The notes beneath the pieces were generated by a model. That model did not search any database and was not told the DNA's origin. It saw nothing but the letters and a program-made list of their open reading frames with translations. A stretch of 63,772 nucleotides of DNA. Origin: Kitasatospora aureofaciens (lineage in GTDB: Bacteria > Actinomycetota > Actinomycetes > Streptomycetales > Streptomycetaceae). How positions within the stretch are numbered: position 1 is the stretch's first letter; the number at the start of each line of letters is the position of its first letter. The position numbers and the translations under genes were made by a program. The stretch covers positions 1-63,772 of the forward strand of contig NZ_JPRF03000039.1 in assembly GCF_001188955.3 (NCBI RefSeq), given 5' to 3'. Shown here piece after piece: positions 42,950-52,224 of this stretch.

Positions 42950-43666
42950 TCACCGGGTGAGCAGCGCGGTGAGCGCGCCGAGCAGCAGGAACGGGCCCAC
43001 CGGGACCTCGAGTCCGCGCCAGGAACGCCGGCGGACCAGCAGGGCCGCGGCCCGCAGGGTGCCCCAGAGACCGGCGAGCACCACCGCGGCGAACAGCCCG
43101 CCGATCGCGACCCACCAGCCGTACCAGCCGAGCAGCCCGCCCAGGGCGAGCCCGAGGGGGGAGTCGCCGGGGCCCAACGCGCCGATCTGGACGGCGACTT
43201 CGAGCAGCGCCCCGACGGCCAGCGCGACCAGCAGACAGCGCAGCAGCACCCCCGGGCGCCCCTCGGCCAGCGCCGCCACCGCCAGCAGCGCGGCCACCCC
43301 GGCCAGCAGCGGCACGGTCAGCCGGTAGGGCAGCCGGCGCACCCGCCCGTCCGTGAAGCCGAGCGCCACGCCGAGCGCGCCCGCCCAGACGAGCGCCGCC
43401 GTCTGCGGCCCCTCCGCCGCGTACGCCACCGCGACCGCGACCGCCGCCGCCACCGCCTCCACCGTCCCGGCCCCGGCTCCGAGGCGCCCCCGGCAGCCCG
43501 GGCAGCGCCCGGTCGGCGGCAGCAGCCGCCCGATCGTGCGGCCGCACAACGGGCAGGCCTCGCACCAGGGTTCGCCCTCGGGCACGGCGAAGCGGGCGAT
43601 CAGTCCGCGCAGCAGCGGAGCCAGCAGGAGACCGACCAGTACCGCCCCGGACACGACCGCCACCAC
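42950..43666 (-). CDS. Prepilin peptidase-like membrane protein (A24 type)
   Basis: The protein has 238 residues. The first helix VAVVSGAVLVGLLLAPLLRG is followed by a zinc-type cysteine loop WCEACPLCGRTIG ... GRCPGCRG, as in full-length prepilin peptidases. About six further helices follow. Possible catalytic Asp residues are GFTDGRVRRLPYRLTV and GPGDSPLGLALGGLLGW, the latter instead of the usual GxGDxKL. No pilin gene lies nearby. The GTG at 43666 has GAGGGGG seven bases upstream; a longer frame to 43954 would overlap the divergent aminotransferase gene. Confidence 0.8.
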   Translation of the reverse strand: MVAVVSGAVLVGLLLAPLLRGLIARFAVPEGEPWCEACPLCGRTIGRLLPPTGRCPGCRGRLGAGAGTVEAVAAAVAVAVAYAAEGPQTAALVWAGALGVALGFTDGRVRRLPYRLTVPLLAGVAALLAVAALAEGRPGVLLRCLLVALAVGALLEVAVQIGALGPGDSPLGLALGGLLGWYGWWVAIGGLFAAVVLAGLWGTLRAAALLVRRRSWRGLEVPVGPFLLLGALTALLTR

Positions 43667-43922
43667 CGGTCCACCCCCTCGTCGTCGACGCACCGGGGCC
43701 CATCTTCCCGTCCGCGGCGGCCGGGCGGTGTGCTGTCCGTCTCCTTCCGTCCGGGAAACCGGCCGCGTTCCTCGCGTACGCGAGCATTCCGAACATCGGG
43801 CCACTGGTTCGGAAGGCCGTTCGAAGTCGGCGCCTGCGGATCCAAGGGCCGCTCCCGGGGCCCGCGAGCCGGGTCCCCGGATGGCCGACGCGGGCCCCGG
43901 CCTGCCCCTAAAGTAGGCAGGC

Positions 43923-45137
43923 ATGCAGGTCATCCAGTCCAGCAAGCTCGCCAATGTCTGCTACGACATCCGCGGTCCGGTTCTCGACGAGGCGATGCGG
44001 CTGGAGGAACAGGGCCACCGCATCCTCAAGCTCAACACCGGCAACCCGGCCACCTTCGGCTTCGAGGCGCCCCCGGAGATCCTCCAGGACATCCTGCGCA
44101 ACCTGGCGAACGCGCACGGGTACGGCGACTCCAAGGGGCTGCTCTCGGCCCGCCGCGCGGTCGTCATGCACTACGAGGACCGCGGGCTGCACGGGCTCTC
44201 CGTCGACGACGTCTTCCTCGGCAACGGCGTCTCCGAGCTGATCCAGCTGGCCATGACCGCACTGCTGGACGACGGCGACGAGGTGCTCGTCCCGGCGCCG
44301 GACTACCCGCTGTGGACGGCCTCGGTCTCGCTGGCCGGCGGCACGGCGGTGCACTACCGCTGCGACGAGCAGGCCGAGTGGTACCCGGACCTCGCCGACA
44401 TCGAGGCCAGGATCACCGACCGGACCAGGGCCATCGTGGTGATCAACCCGAACAACCCGACCGGCGCGGTATACCCGCGTGAGGTGCTGGAGGGCATCGT
44501 CGAGATCGCCCGCCGGCACAAGCTGGTGGTCTACGCGGACGAGATCTACGACAAGATCCTCTACGACGACGCCGAGCACGTCCCGCTGGCCACCCTGGCC
44601 CCGGACCTCTTCTGCGTCACCTTCAACGGATTGTCCAAGTCGTACCGGGTCGCGGGCTTCCGCTCCGGCTGGATGGTGCTCTCGGGCGACCGCCAGCCCG
44701 CCCGCAGCTACATCGAGGGCCTGACCGTGCTCGCCTCGATGCGGCTGTGCGCCAACATGCCCGCCCAGCACGCGGTGGCCGCCGCGCTCGGCGGACGGCA
44801 GTCGATCAAGGACCTGGTGCTGCCCGGCGGCCGGCTGCTCGCCTCGCGCGACGCCGCGCACGAGCTGCTGAACCAGATCCCGGGGGTGAGCTGCGTCAAG
44901 CCGAAGGGCGCGCTGTACGCCTTCCCCCGGCTGGACCCGAAGGTCTACAAGATCAGGGACGACGCCCAGATGGTGCTGGACCTGCTGCGCTCCCAGCGCA
45001 TCCTGCTGGTCCAGGGCACCGGCTTCAACTGGCCCGAACCGGACCACTTCCGGCTGGTCACGCTGCCCCGGCCGGAGGAGATCACCGAAGCGGTGACCCG
45101 GATCGGCGACTTCCTCAGCGGCTACACCCAGCCCTGA
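43923..45137 (+). CDS. Pyridoxal-phosphate aminotransferase (alanine-synthesising AlaA type)
   Basis: The protein has 404 residues. The PLP-binding lysine is K239 in NGLSKSYRVAGFRSGW. Other class I/II marks are NTGNPATFGFEAP, INPNNPTGAVYPREV and VYADEIYDKILYDD. The opening VIQSSKLANVCYDIRGPVLD is characteristic of the AlaA group, which makes alanine from pyruvate and glutamate. ATG 43923 starts right after the conserved upstream aagtaggcagg. It is monocistronic, with a complex hairpin behind it. Confidence 0.94.
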   Translation: MQVIQSSKLANVCYDIRGPVLDEAMRLEEQGHRILKLNTGNPATFGFEAPPEILQDILRNLANAHGYGDSKGLLSARRAVVMHYEDRGLHGLSVDDVFLGNGVSELIQLAMTALLDDGDEVLVPAPDYPLWTASVSLAGGTAVHYRCDEQAEWYPDLADIEARITDRTRAIVVINPNNPTGAVYPREVLEGIVEIARRHKLVVYADEIYDKILYDDAEHVPLATLAPDLFCVTFNGLSKSYRVAGFRSGWMVLSGDRQPARSYIEGLTVLASMRLCANMPAQHAVAAALGGRQSIKDLVLPGGRLLASRDAAHELLNQIPGVSCVKPKGALYAFPRLDPKVYKIRDDAQMVLDLLRSQRILLVQGTGFNWPEPDHFRLVTLPRPEEITEAVTRIGDFLSGYTQP

Positions 45138-45164
45138 TCCCGCTCCACGGCGGGGAGAACACTA

Positions 45165-45230
45165 CGGCCGGAGTCCCGGCCCGGGTGGTCTCCTTGGTCG
45201 GGGAAAGACCACCCGGCGGAACTCCGGCCG
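45165..45230 (+). terminator. Nested double hairpin after the aminotransferase
   Basis: An outer stem (cggccggagt 45165-45174 with actccggccg 45221-45230) encloses an inner stem (gggtggtct 45183-45191 with agaccaccc 45206-45214). The two stems stack into one long structure of about 66 bases, between the aminotransferase and the convergent pckG. Confidence 0.75.
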
Positions 45231-45296
45231 TCCCGTCACTCGGTCGGCGCGCGGTTCGTGCCGCGCGCCGACCTCTCGCTCGACTGAGGCTCAGGC

Positions 45297-47123
45297 TCAG
45301 CCGAGTCGCGCGACCAGGCTCCGGTACTCGTCCCACAGCTCCTTCGGGGTGTGGTCGCCGAACAGCTCCAGGTGGGCCGGCACGAGCGCGGCCTCCTGGC
45401 GCCAGATGTCGGCGTCCACGGTGAAGAGCAGGGCGAGGTCCTCCTCGGACAGCTTCAGGTCACCCAGGTCGAAGCCGTCGACCTTCGGCAGCACTCCGAT
45501 CGGGGTCTCGACGCCCTCGGCGGTGCCCTCCAGGCGCTCGACGATCCACTTGAGCACGCGGCTGTTCTCGCCGTAGCCGGGCCAGACGAACTTGCCCTCG
45601 GCGTTCTTGCGGAACCAGTTGACGTAGTAGATCTTCGGCAGCTTGGCGGCGTCCGCCTGGGCGCCGACCTTCAGCCAGTGGGCGAAGTAGTCGCCCATGT
45701 TGTAGCCGCAGAACGGCAGCATCGCGAACGGGTCGCGGCGCAGCTCGCCGACGGTGCCCTCGGCGGCGGCGGTCTTCTCCGAGGCGATGTTGGCGCCCAG
45801 GAAGACGCCGTGCTGCCAGTCGAAGGACTCGGTCACCAGCGGGACGGCGGTGGCGCGGCGGCCGCCGAACAGGATCGCCGAGATCGGCACGCCCGCCGGG
45901 TCCTCCCACTCCGGGGCGATGGTCGGGCACTGCGCGGCCGGGACGGCGAAGCGGGCGTTCGGGTGGGCGGCCGGGGTGCCGGACTCCGGGGTCCAGTCGT
46001 TGCCGCGCCAGTCGGTGAGGTGCGCCGGGGGCTCCTCGGTGAGACCCTCCCACCACACGTCGCCGTCGTCGGTGAGGGCGACGTTGGTGAAGACGGTGTT
46101 GCCCCAGAGGGTGTCGATGGCGTTGGCGTTGGTGTCCACGCCGGTACCGGGAGCGACGCCGAAGAAGCCGGCCTCGGGGTTGATGGCGTACAGGCGGCCG
46201 TCCTCGCCGAAGCGCATCCAGGCGATGTCGTCGCCGATGGTCTCGACCTTCCAGCCCGGGATGGTCGGCTGGAGCATGGCCAGGTTGGTCTTGCCGCAGG
46301 CCGACGGGAAGGCGGCCGCGACGTACTTGACCTCGCCGGACGGCGGGGTGAGCTTCAGGATCAGCATGTGCTCGGCCAGCCAGCCCTCGTCGCGGGCCAT
46401 GGTCGAGGCGATGCGCAGCGCGTAGCACTTCTTGCCGAGCAGGGCGTTGCCGCCGTAGCCGGAGCCGAAGGACCAGATCTCCTTGGTCTCCGGGAAGTGC
46501 GAGATGTACTTGGTGCTGTTGCACGGCCACGGCACGTCCGCCTGGCCCTCGGCCAGCGGGGCGCCGACGGTGTGCACGGCCTTGACGAACTCCCCGTCCT
46601 CGCCGAGCTGGTCGAGCACGGCCTGGCCCATGCGGGTCATCACGCGCATCGACACGGCGACGTAGGCGGAGTCGGTGATCTCGACGCCGTACGCGGCCAG
46701 CGGGGAGCCCACGGGGCCCATCGAGAAGGGCACGACGTACATCGTGCGGCCCTTCATCGCGCCGCGGAACAGGCCCTGCTCGCCCTGGAAGAGCTCCCGC
46801 ATCTCGGCGGGCGCCTTCCAGTTGTTGGTCGGGCCGGCGTCCTTCTCCTGCTCGGAACAGATGAACGTGCGGTCCTCGACGCGCGCCACGTCCGAAGGGT
46901 CCGAGGCGGCGTAGTAGGAGTTGGGGCGCTTCTCCTCGTTCAGCTTCTTGAAGGTGCCCTGAGCCACCAGCAGGTCCGCGAGGCGCTGGTACTCCTCGTC
47001 GGAACCGTCGCACCACTCGATGCGGTCCGGCTGGGTGAGCTCGGCGATCTCGCTCACCCAAGCGAGCAGCTGCTTGTGGCGGGTGGGCGCGGATGCGCTG
47101 AGAGCAGAGATCTCGTACGACAC
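45297..47123 (-). CDS. pckG: Phosphoenolpyruvate carboxykinase (GTP)
   Basis: The protein has 608 residues, the usual length. The P-loop is FPSACGKTNLAML, the metal/PEP site FGSGYGGNALLGKKCYALRI and the GTP-binding region GFFGVAPGTG with WEDPAGVPISAILFGGRR. It converts oxaloacetate to PEP with GTP, the entry step of gluconeogenesis, and so pairs functionally with glpX. The start is GTG 47123, with GGAG six bases upstream. It is divergent from the hemolysin III gene over a 285-base gap. Confidence 0.98.
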   Translation of the reverse strand: MSYEISALSASAPTRHKQLLAWVSEIAELTQPDRIEWCDGSDEEYQRLADLLVAQGTFKKLNEEKRPNSYYAASDPSDVARVEDRTFICSEQEKDAGPTNNWKAPAEMRELFQGEQGLFRGAMKGRTMYVVPFSMGPVGSPLAAYGVEITDSAYVAVSMRVMTRMGQAVLDQLGEDGEFVKAVHTVGAPLAEGQADVPWPCNSTKYISHFPETKEIWSFGSGYGGNALLGKKCYALRIASTMARDEGWLAEHMLILKLTPPSGEVKYVAAAFPSACGKTNLAMLQPTIPGWKVETIGDDIAWMRFGEDGRLYAINPEAGFFGVAPGTGVDTNANAIDTLWGNTVFTNVALTDDGDVWWEGLTEEPPAHLTDWRGNDWTPESGTPAAHPNARFAVPAAQCPTIAPEWEDPAGVPISAILFGGRRATAVPLVTESFDWQHGVFLGANIASEKTAAAEGTVGELRRDPFAMLPFCGYNMGDYFAHWLKVGAQADAAKLPKIYYVNWFRKNAEGKFVWPGYGENSRVLKWIVERLEGTAEGVETPIGVLPKVDGFDLGDLKLSEEDLALLFTVDADIWRQEAALVPAHLELFGDHTPKELWDEYRSLVARLG

Positions 47124-47371
47124 GATCGCTCCGTTTCACGCCGTCTCGTCGAGGAGACGGCGTTGCGGGGGTCTGAGGGTGCTTGCAGCGTAGCTCCGGA
47201 CCCGAGGCCGGAATGCGGCGTCGAGGCGAAATTGACGCATCTTTTACTACGGAAAGTACGATTACCGGCCAGTAGAAGCTCGCTCACGTCCGGGCCGGAG
47301 TGCGCGGGGCCACACTTCAAATACTCCAAAACGTCCAAGAGTGATGATCGCCACTTCCATACGCGCCAGTA

Positions 47372-47389
47372 ACCTACGGTTCCGTAGGT
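47372..47389. promoter_or_regulatory. Palindrome just upstream of the hemolysin III gene
   Basis: acctacgg (47372-47379) and ccgtaggt (47382-47389) form a perfect inverted repeat with two bases between. It lies 20 bases before the start codon, so a protein bound there would block transcription or initiation. The binding protein is unknown. Confidence 0.6.
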
Positions 47390-47408
47390 CGCCGGTAGCA
47401 TGCTGCCC

Positions 47409-48101
47409 ATGACTGCTGCTGTGCTCGCGGAGAGCATTGGGGAGGACCCGGTCGAGCACCGGGAGAGCAAGCCGAAGTGGCGCGGCTGGCTGCACGCCGG
47501 GATGTTCCCCGCCACCGTCGCCGCCGGGATCGTGCTGATCTGCCTGGCCGACTCCACTCCGGCCAAGATCGCCTGCGCGATCTACTCGGTCAGCGCCTGG
47601 CTGCTGTTCGGGGTCAGCGCGGTGTACCACCGCTTCGACTGGGGCCCGCGCGGGGACGCCGTGCTGCGGCGGCTGGACCACGCGAACATCTTCCTGATCA
47701 TCGCGGGCACCTACACGCCGTTCACGATCCTGCTGCTCAAGGGCGCCGCCCAGCAGCTGCTGCTCTGGGTCGCCTGGGGCGGGGCGCTCGCCGGAATAGC
47801 GTTCCGGGTGTTCTGGGTCGGCGCGCCGCGCTGGCTGTACACACCCGTGTACATCGCGCTGGGCTGGGCCGCCGCGTTCTTCCTGCCGGACTTCCTGCGC
47901 ACCGGCGGGGTCGCCGTCCTGGTGCTGATGATCGTCGGCGGCGTGCTCTACAGCATCGGCGGCGTGGTGTACGGGCTCAAGCGGCCCAACCCGTCACCGC
48001 GCTGGTTCGGCTTCCACGAGGTGTTCCATGCCTTCACCCTCGGCGCCTTCATCGTCCAGTACGTCGGCGTCTCACTGGTGGCGTACAGCGCGGCCGGCTG
48101 A
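47409..48101 (+). CDS. Hemolysin III family (PAQR-like) membrane protein
   Basis: The protein has 230 residues and about seven helices (GMFPATVAAGIVLICLAD, AIYSVSAWLLFGVSAVYHR, IFLIIAGTYTPFTILLLKG, LLLWVAWGGALAGIAFRVFW and more). The metal-site residues of the family are in SAVYHRFDW, DHANIFLIIAGTYTP and FHEVFHAFTLG. Family knowledge: relatives are hydrolase-like membrane proteins (COG1272). ATG 47409 is preferred to ATG 47400. Its last 30 bases overlap the convergent gene behind it. Confidence 0.92.
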   Translation: MTAAVLAESIGEDPVEHRESKPKWRGWLHAGMFPATVAAGIVLICLADSTPAKIACAIYSVSAWLLFGVSAVYHRFDWGPRGDAVLRRLDHANIFLIIAGTYTPFTILLLKGAAQQLLLWVAWGGALAGIAFRVFWVGAPRWLYTPVYIALGWAAAFFLPDFLRTGGVAVLVLMIVGGVLYSIGGVVYGLKRPNPSPRWFGFHEVFHAFTLGAFIVQYVGVSLVAYSAAG

Positions 48102-48620
48102 ACCCGGCGCACTTCGACGGGCGGTCGACCGGTCCACGGACCGGGTGGCCGCCCGTTCGGCCGTCCAGGGCCGCTCGTACGGGGCCCGGCCCTGCGGGCG
48201 GCGCGGGGAGGACGGGTGGTCGGCGGTGCCGGACTCCGGCGCGGACGGCAGCTCCGTCAGTTCCGGGGCGGCCTCCGGGCGCACGGCGCGCACCGCGCGG
48301 ACGGCCGACCCGGCACTCCCCGCAGCCCCGTGCTCCTGGCGGGCGTCCAGCGCCTCCCGGGCCCGGCGGCAGCGATCGCAGTGGGCGGCGTCGGGGATGC
48401 CGCGCCGCAGCCGGTGCCCGGCCGGGACCGCCTCCCGGTGCAGCGCGCGCCAACGGCGGCCGACGTAAACCATGACCAACACCGTCTCGATCCCGGCGAC
48501 CACCAGCACCAGCGGGGCGCCGTTGATCAGATAGGCCGCGACCACGGCCAGCGCGGAACCCACCACCACGGCCGCACCCCACACCTGGGTACTCGCCTGC
48601 CTGTCGTCACTGTCGGCCAC
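48072..48620 (-). CDS. Two-helix membrane protein with CxxC tail
   Basis: The protein has 182 residues. It has two membrane helices (TQVWGAAVVVGSALAVVAAYLI-like start near residue 12, and LVLVVAGIETVLVMVYVG). A cytosolic tail has HCDRCRRAREALDARQEHG and a disordered Arg/Pro-rich end. The GTG at 48620 has GGGGAG five bases upstream. Its 3' end overlaps the convergent hemolysin III gene by 30 bases. I do not recognise the family. Confidence 0.65.
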   Translation of the reverse strand: MADSDDRQASTQVWGAAVVVGSALAVVAAYLINGAPLVLVVAGIETVLVMVYVGRRWRALHREAVPAGHRLRRGIPDAAHCDRCRRAREALDARQEHGAAGSAGSAVRAVRAVRPEAAPELTELPSAPESGTADHPSSPRRPQGRAPYERPWTAERAATRSVDRSTARRSAPGSAGRAVRHQ

Positions 48621-48875
48621 TTCGGCTCCCCTTTCCCGGCGCCGGGCTCGTGGTCGGCTCCTGCCGCCCCACCCCTTCTCCGCTCTCGGCACGCGTCCGG
48701 TCAGCACTGACCGATTGCCACATGGTATCTACCGACAGTCACCCGGCGCCGCCCCGAGGCGGCGAACGACAGATCAACGTTGCGTCAATTCCTCGTGCGG
48801 AAGCAGCACTTCCAGGACACGTCACGAAGAGTCATCAGATGGTCACGATGATCCGCGTTGACGGCCACCTCCTTT

Positions 48876-48907
48876 TGATAGTTACTGTCATTTGACAGCA
48901 ACTATCA
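48876..48907. promoter_or_regulatory. Operator of the MFS/TetR operon
   Basis: tgatagttactgtca (48876-48890) and tgacagcaactatca (48893-48907) form an inverted repeat with one mismatch in 15 positions and a two-base spacer. It is AT-rich in a GC-rich setting and 21 bases before the MFS start. I see nothing else in 48621-48875. Confidence 0.85.
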
Positions 48908-48928
48908 CACAAGCCCGTTGGAGGCCGC

Positions 48929-50515
48929 ATGTCCACCGCTCCGCCCACACCCACCACCACCGCTCCCGCCGCCCCCGGCACGGCCGCCGACCCGCGCCGG
49001 TGGCTCGCCCTGGTCGCCGTCGCCCTGAGCGTCCTGGTGATCAGCTTCGACATGACGATCCTCAACGTCGCCCTGCCCACCCTGGCCGCACAGCTGCAGG
49101 CCGGCACCGGGCAGCAGCAGTGGATCGTCGACGCCTACACGCTGGTCTTCGCCGCCGCGATGCTCCCGGCCGGCCTGCTCGGCGACCGCTACGGCCGCCG
49201 CCGCACCCTCACCGCCGGCCTCGCCCTGTTCGGACTCGCCTCCGCCGTCGGGATGCTCACCGACTCCCCCGGCACCCTGATCGCCGCCCGCGCCGCGATG
49301 GGTCTGGCCGGGGCGCTCGTGATGCCCATGTCGCTCGCGGTGATACCCGCGATCTTCCCGGCCGCCGAACAGCGCCGGGCCACCGCGATCCTCACCGCCG
49401 CCATCGCCGGCGGCGCCCCGCTCGGACCGCTGATCGGAGGCCTGTTGCTCCAGCACTTCTGGTGGGGCTCGGTCTTCGCGGTCAACGTCCCGCTGACCGC
49501 GATCGGCATCGTCGCCTGCGTCCTGCTGCTGCCCGAGAGCCGCAACCCCGCCGCGCCCCGGATGGACCTGCCCGGCACCGTCCTCGCCGCCACCGGGCTC
49601 GGCGCGCTCACCTACGGCATCATCGAGGGCGCCGACCGCGGCTGGAACGACCCGCTGGTGCTCGCCACCCTGATCGGCTCGGTGCTCCTGCTCACCGCAC
49701 TGGTGCTGCGCAGCCGCCGCCAGAGCGACCCGATGCTCGACCTCACCCTGCTCGCCGACCCGACCTTCCGCTGGTCCTCGGTCGCCGCCACGCTGATCTC
49801 ACTCGTCCTGTTCGGCGCCTTCTTCGTCCTACCGCTCTACTTCCAGAGCGTCCTGGGCACCGACGCCCTCGGCTCCGGGCTGCGGCTGATGCCGATGATG
49901 CTCGGACTGCTGGCCGCCGCCAGGTTCACCGAACCGCTGGTCACCCGGATCGGCGCCCGCGCGGTGATCACGCTCGGTCTGGCCCTGCTCGGCGCCGCGC
50001 TGCTGTTCGGCAGCCGCACCGACGGCTCCGACGGGTACGGGCGGGCCGCGGTCTGGCTCACCGTCCTCGGCGTCGGCATGGGCCTGTCGCTGATCACCGC
50101 CCAGTCCTCCGCCCTGATCACCCTGCCGCCCGCCCGGGCCGGGGTCGGCTCCGGACTGCTCCAGACCCTGCGGCAGGTCGGCGGCGCCGTCGGGATCGCC
50201 GCCTTCGGCAGCCTGCTCGCCGGGGCCTACCGGGGCGCGCTCGACACCGGCGGACTGTCGGCCGGGGCCGCCCACCGGGCCGGGAAGTCGGTGGTCGCCG
50301 CCGACGCCATCGCCCGGGAGACCGGACGGCCGGCGCTCGGCGCGGCAGCGCACACGGCGTACGTGCACGGCATGACGGTCGTGCTGCTGGTCGCCGGGCT
50401 GGTCGCGGTCGGCTCGGCGGTACTGGTCGCGGCCCGGATGCCCGCCGCCGAGCCCGCGGGCGCGGCCGAGGCCGGACCCGCCGCCCGGGCAGCCGACGCC
50501 GGAGATCCCCGATAA
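48929..50515 (+). CDS. MFS drug exporter, DHA2 (EmrB/QacA) type, 14 helices
   Basis: The protein has 528 residues. Helix 1 (ALVAVALSVLVISFDMTILN) carries the D-x-TIxNVALP motif D1 of DHA2. Motif A is GLLGDRYGRRRTLTAG and motif C is TAAIAGGAPLGPLIGGLLL. It is a proton antiporter that exports cationic or antibiotic compounds. ATG 48929 has GGAGG four bases upstream. The stop is eight bases before the tetR gene, so the pair is one operon under the operator at 48876. Confidence 0.93.
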   Translation: MSTAPPTPTTTAPAAPGTAADPRRWLALVAVALSVLVISFDMTILNVALPTLAAQLQAGTGQQQWIVDAYTLVFAAAMLPAGLLGDRYGRRRTLTAGLALFGLASAVGMLTDSPGTLIAARAAMGLAGALVMPMSLAVIPAIFPAAEQRRATAILTAAIAGGAPLGPLIGGLLLQHFWWGSVFAVNVPLTAIGIVACVLLLPESRNPAAPRMDLPGTVLAATGLGALTYGIIEGADRGWNDPLVLATLIGSVLLLTALVLRSRRQSDPMLDLTLLADPTFRWSSVAATLISLVLFGAFFVLPLYFQSVLGTDALGSGLRLMPMMLGLLAAARFTEPLVTRIGARAVITLGLALLGAALLFGSRTDGSDGYGRAAVWLTVLGVGMGLSLITAQSSALITLPPARAGVGSGLLQTLRQVGGAVGIAAFGSLLAGAYRGALDTGGLSAGAAHRAGKSVVAADAIARETGRPALGAAAHTAYVHGMTVVLLVAGLVAVGSAVLVAARMPAAEPAGAAEAGPAARAADAGDPR

Positions 50516-50523
50516 TCGGGGAC

Positions 50524-51180
50524 ATGACGCCCGAGCAGCCGAACGCGATCCTCCCGGATGCCCCGACCAACCCGGTCCAGGCGCTGCTGGAGGCGCCGCT
50601 GTCACTGCGCGAGCGCAAGAAGCTCAAGACCCGGCAGACCGTGCGCCGCGAGGCGTACCGGCTGTTCGTGGAACAGGGCTACGAGAACACCACGGTGGAG
50701 CAGATCGCGGCCGCCGCGGAGGTCTCCCCCTCCACGTTCTTCCGGTACTTCGCCACCAAGGAGGACCTCGTCCTCACCGACGAGTACGACCCGGCGATGA
50801 TCGCCTCCCTGATGGCCCGCCCGGCCGGCGAACCCTTTCTGCGGTCCTGCCGGGAGACCCTCATCGGCCTGATCCGCACCCTGCTCCAGCACGAACGCCA
50901 GGAACTGCTGACCCGGATGCGGCTGGTCACCCAGGTCCCCGCGCTGCGCGCCGGACTGTTCCGCATCGGCAACAGCCCGCACGAGCTCTATCTCGACGTC
51001 CTCACCCGACGGGCCGGCCTCGACGAACCCACGTACGACATGCGGGTCACCGCCGCCGCCATCGGCGCCGCCACCACCGAGGCCGTGCTCCAGTGGGCCG
51101 CGGGCGACGGCCGGGAGGACATCGCCGACCTGGTCGACCGCACCTTCGCGCTGCTGGAGAGCGGGTTCGCCGGGGTGTGA
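50524..51180 (+). CDS. TetR-family regulator of the MFS operon
   Basis: The protein has 218 residues. The helix-turn-helix is REAYRLFVEQGYENTTVEQI, then AAAAEVSPSTFFRYFATKED. The C-terminal part is the MftR-like helical ligand domain (CRETLIGLIRTLLQHERQEL, RIGNSPHELYLDVLTRRAGL). It is downstream of its target rather than divergent. The operator at 48876-48907 is the only palindrome in the locus, so I infer that it represses the whole operon. Confidence 0.9.
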   Translation: MTPEQPNAILPDAPTNPVQALLEAPLSLRERKKLKTRQTVRREAYRLFVEQGYENTTVEQIAAAAEVSPSTFFRYFATKEDLVLTDEYDPAMIASLMARPAGEPFLRSCRETLIGLIRTLLQHERQELLTRMRLVTQVPALRAGLFRIGNSPHELYLDVLTRRAGLDEPTYDMRVTAAAIGAATTEAVLQWAAGDGREDIADLVDRTFALLESGFAGV

Positions 51181-51225
51181 GCGGGTTCTGGTCGGACTGC
51201 TCGCTCTGCGCGGAGCGATCGCGGT

Positions 51226-51256
51226 CCGGGGCCCGGCTCAGCGAGCCGGGCCCCGG
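51226..51256. terminator. Hairpin between tetR and the anchored-protein gene
   Basis: ccggggcccggctc (51226) and gagccgggccccgg (ending 51256) are perfectly complementary around loop agc, between convergent genes. Confidence 0.9.
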
Positions 51257-51271
51257 TGGGTGTCCGCCGGA

Positions 51272-52216
51272 TCAGCGGATCGCCCGCTTCCGCCGCAGCA
51301 CCGCGCCCGCACCCACGCCGGCGGCCGCCAGCGCGGTGGCGCCCAGCGCCGCGGCCGCCGTCACGGCCGGGATCGCCGAGTCGTGGTCCGCGGCGGCCTG
51401 CGGGGCGGCCTGCGCGGCGGCTCCGGGTCCGGCTTCCGCCGCGGCGTCCAGCCGGTAGCCGCCGCCCCTGCCCTCCCGGTCGTACGTCGAGCCGGGCAGC
51501 TTGTCCCCGTACCGCTGGTGCACCAGCTTCTGGTACGCGGCCAGCGACACCCCGCCCGCGCCCACCGAGCGCCGGGCCTCGTCGTCCAGTGGCAGCACCC
51601 GGCCGTCGCGCAGCACGTACCAGGCGTTGACCTGCGGTTCCCGGAAGGCCGTACCGCCGCCGTCCGCCGCCTTCGCCGCGTAGTCGCTCTCGTCGCCGCC
51701 GGAGGCGATGTTGACGACCCGCCAGGCATCGCCCTGGCGGACCGTCCAGACCGAGGCGGTCTGTCCGTCCGCCGCGACCACCTTGCTCGCCGTGAACTCG
51801 ACCTTCGCCACCGGGGCACCCGGGGTGCCGGCCACGAACCCGGCGTCCAGGGTGTAGACCGGCACGGTGTCCCCGGCCAGGCGGGGAGCCTCGTCCTGCG
51901 CGGCCTTCGCCTCCTCGGCGGCGCCGATCGTCAGCTGCCGGGTCGGTGGCACGCCCTTGCGGGCGAAGAAGTGGCCCACCTTGTCGAGCACCGTCGGGTC
52001 CTGGACCGCGCTGTGGGCGCGGGCCAGGTCGGCGGCGGGCACCGGTTCGGGGTCACCCTGGGCGGGGGCGGCGCCCTGGGCGGAGGTGTCGGCATGGCCG
52101 GAGGTGTCGGCGTGGGCGGCGAGGTCGGCGTGCGCGGCCTGGGCGGTCACCAGCGCGAGGCCGGCGGCGAGCAGGGCGGTGACGGCGGCCCGACGGGCCT
52201 TGCTGAGCTCGGTCAT
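51272..52216 (-). CDS. Secreted membrane-anchored protein of unknown function
   Basis: The protein has 314 residues. A signal peptide (AAVTALLAAGLALVTAQAAHA) is followed by short repeats (AAHADTSGHADTSAQG). A middle domain follows with VYTLDAGFVAGTPGAPVAKV, VWTVRQGDAWRVVNIASGGD and VNAWYVLRDGRVLPLDDEAR. The C-terminus is a membrane helix with a basic tail (AGVGAGAVLRRKRAIR), without an LPxTG motif. It follows the papain-like protease gene by eight bases and is probably co-transcribed. I do not recognise it; a substrate, inhibitor or partner of the protease is possible. Confidence 0.75.
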   Translation of the reverse strand: MTELSKARRAAVTALLAAGLALVTAQAAHADLAAHADTSGHADTSAQGAAPAQGDPEPVPAADLARAHSAVQDPTVLDKVGHFFARKGVPPTRQLTIGAAEEAKAAQDEAPRLAGDTVPVYTLDAGFVAGTPGAPVAKVEFTASKVVAADGQTASVWTVRQGDAWRVVNIASGGDESDYAAKAADGGGTAFREPQVNAWYVLRDGRVLPLDDEARRSVGAGGVSLAAYQKLVHQRYGDKLPGSTYDREGRGGGYRLDAAAEAGPGAAAQAAPQAAADHDSAIPAVTAAAALGATALAAAGVGAGAVLRRKRAIR

Positions 52217-52224
52217 GGTCGTCC

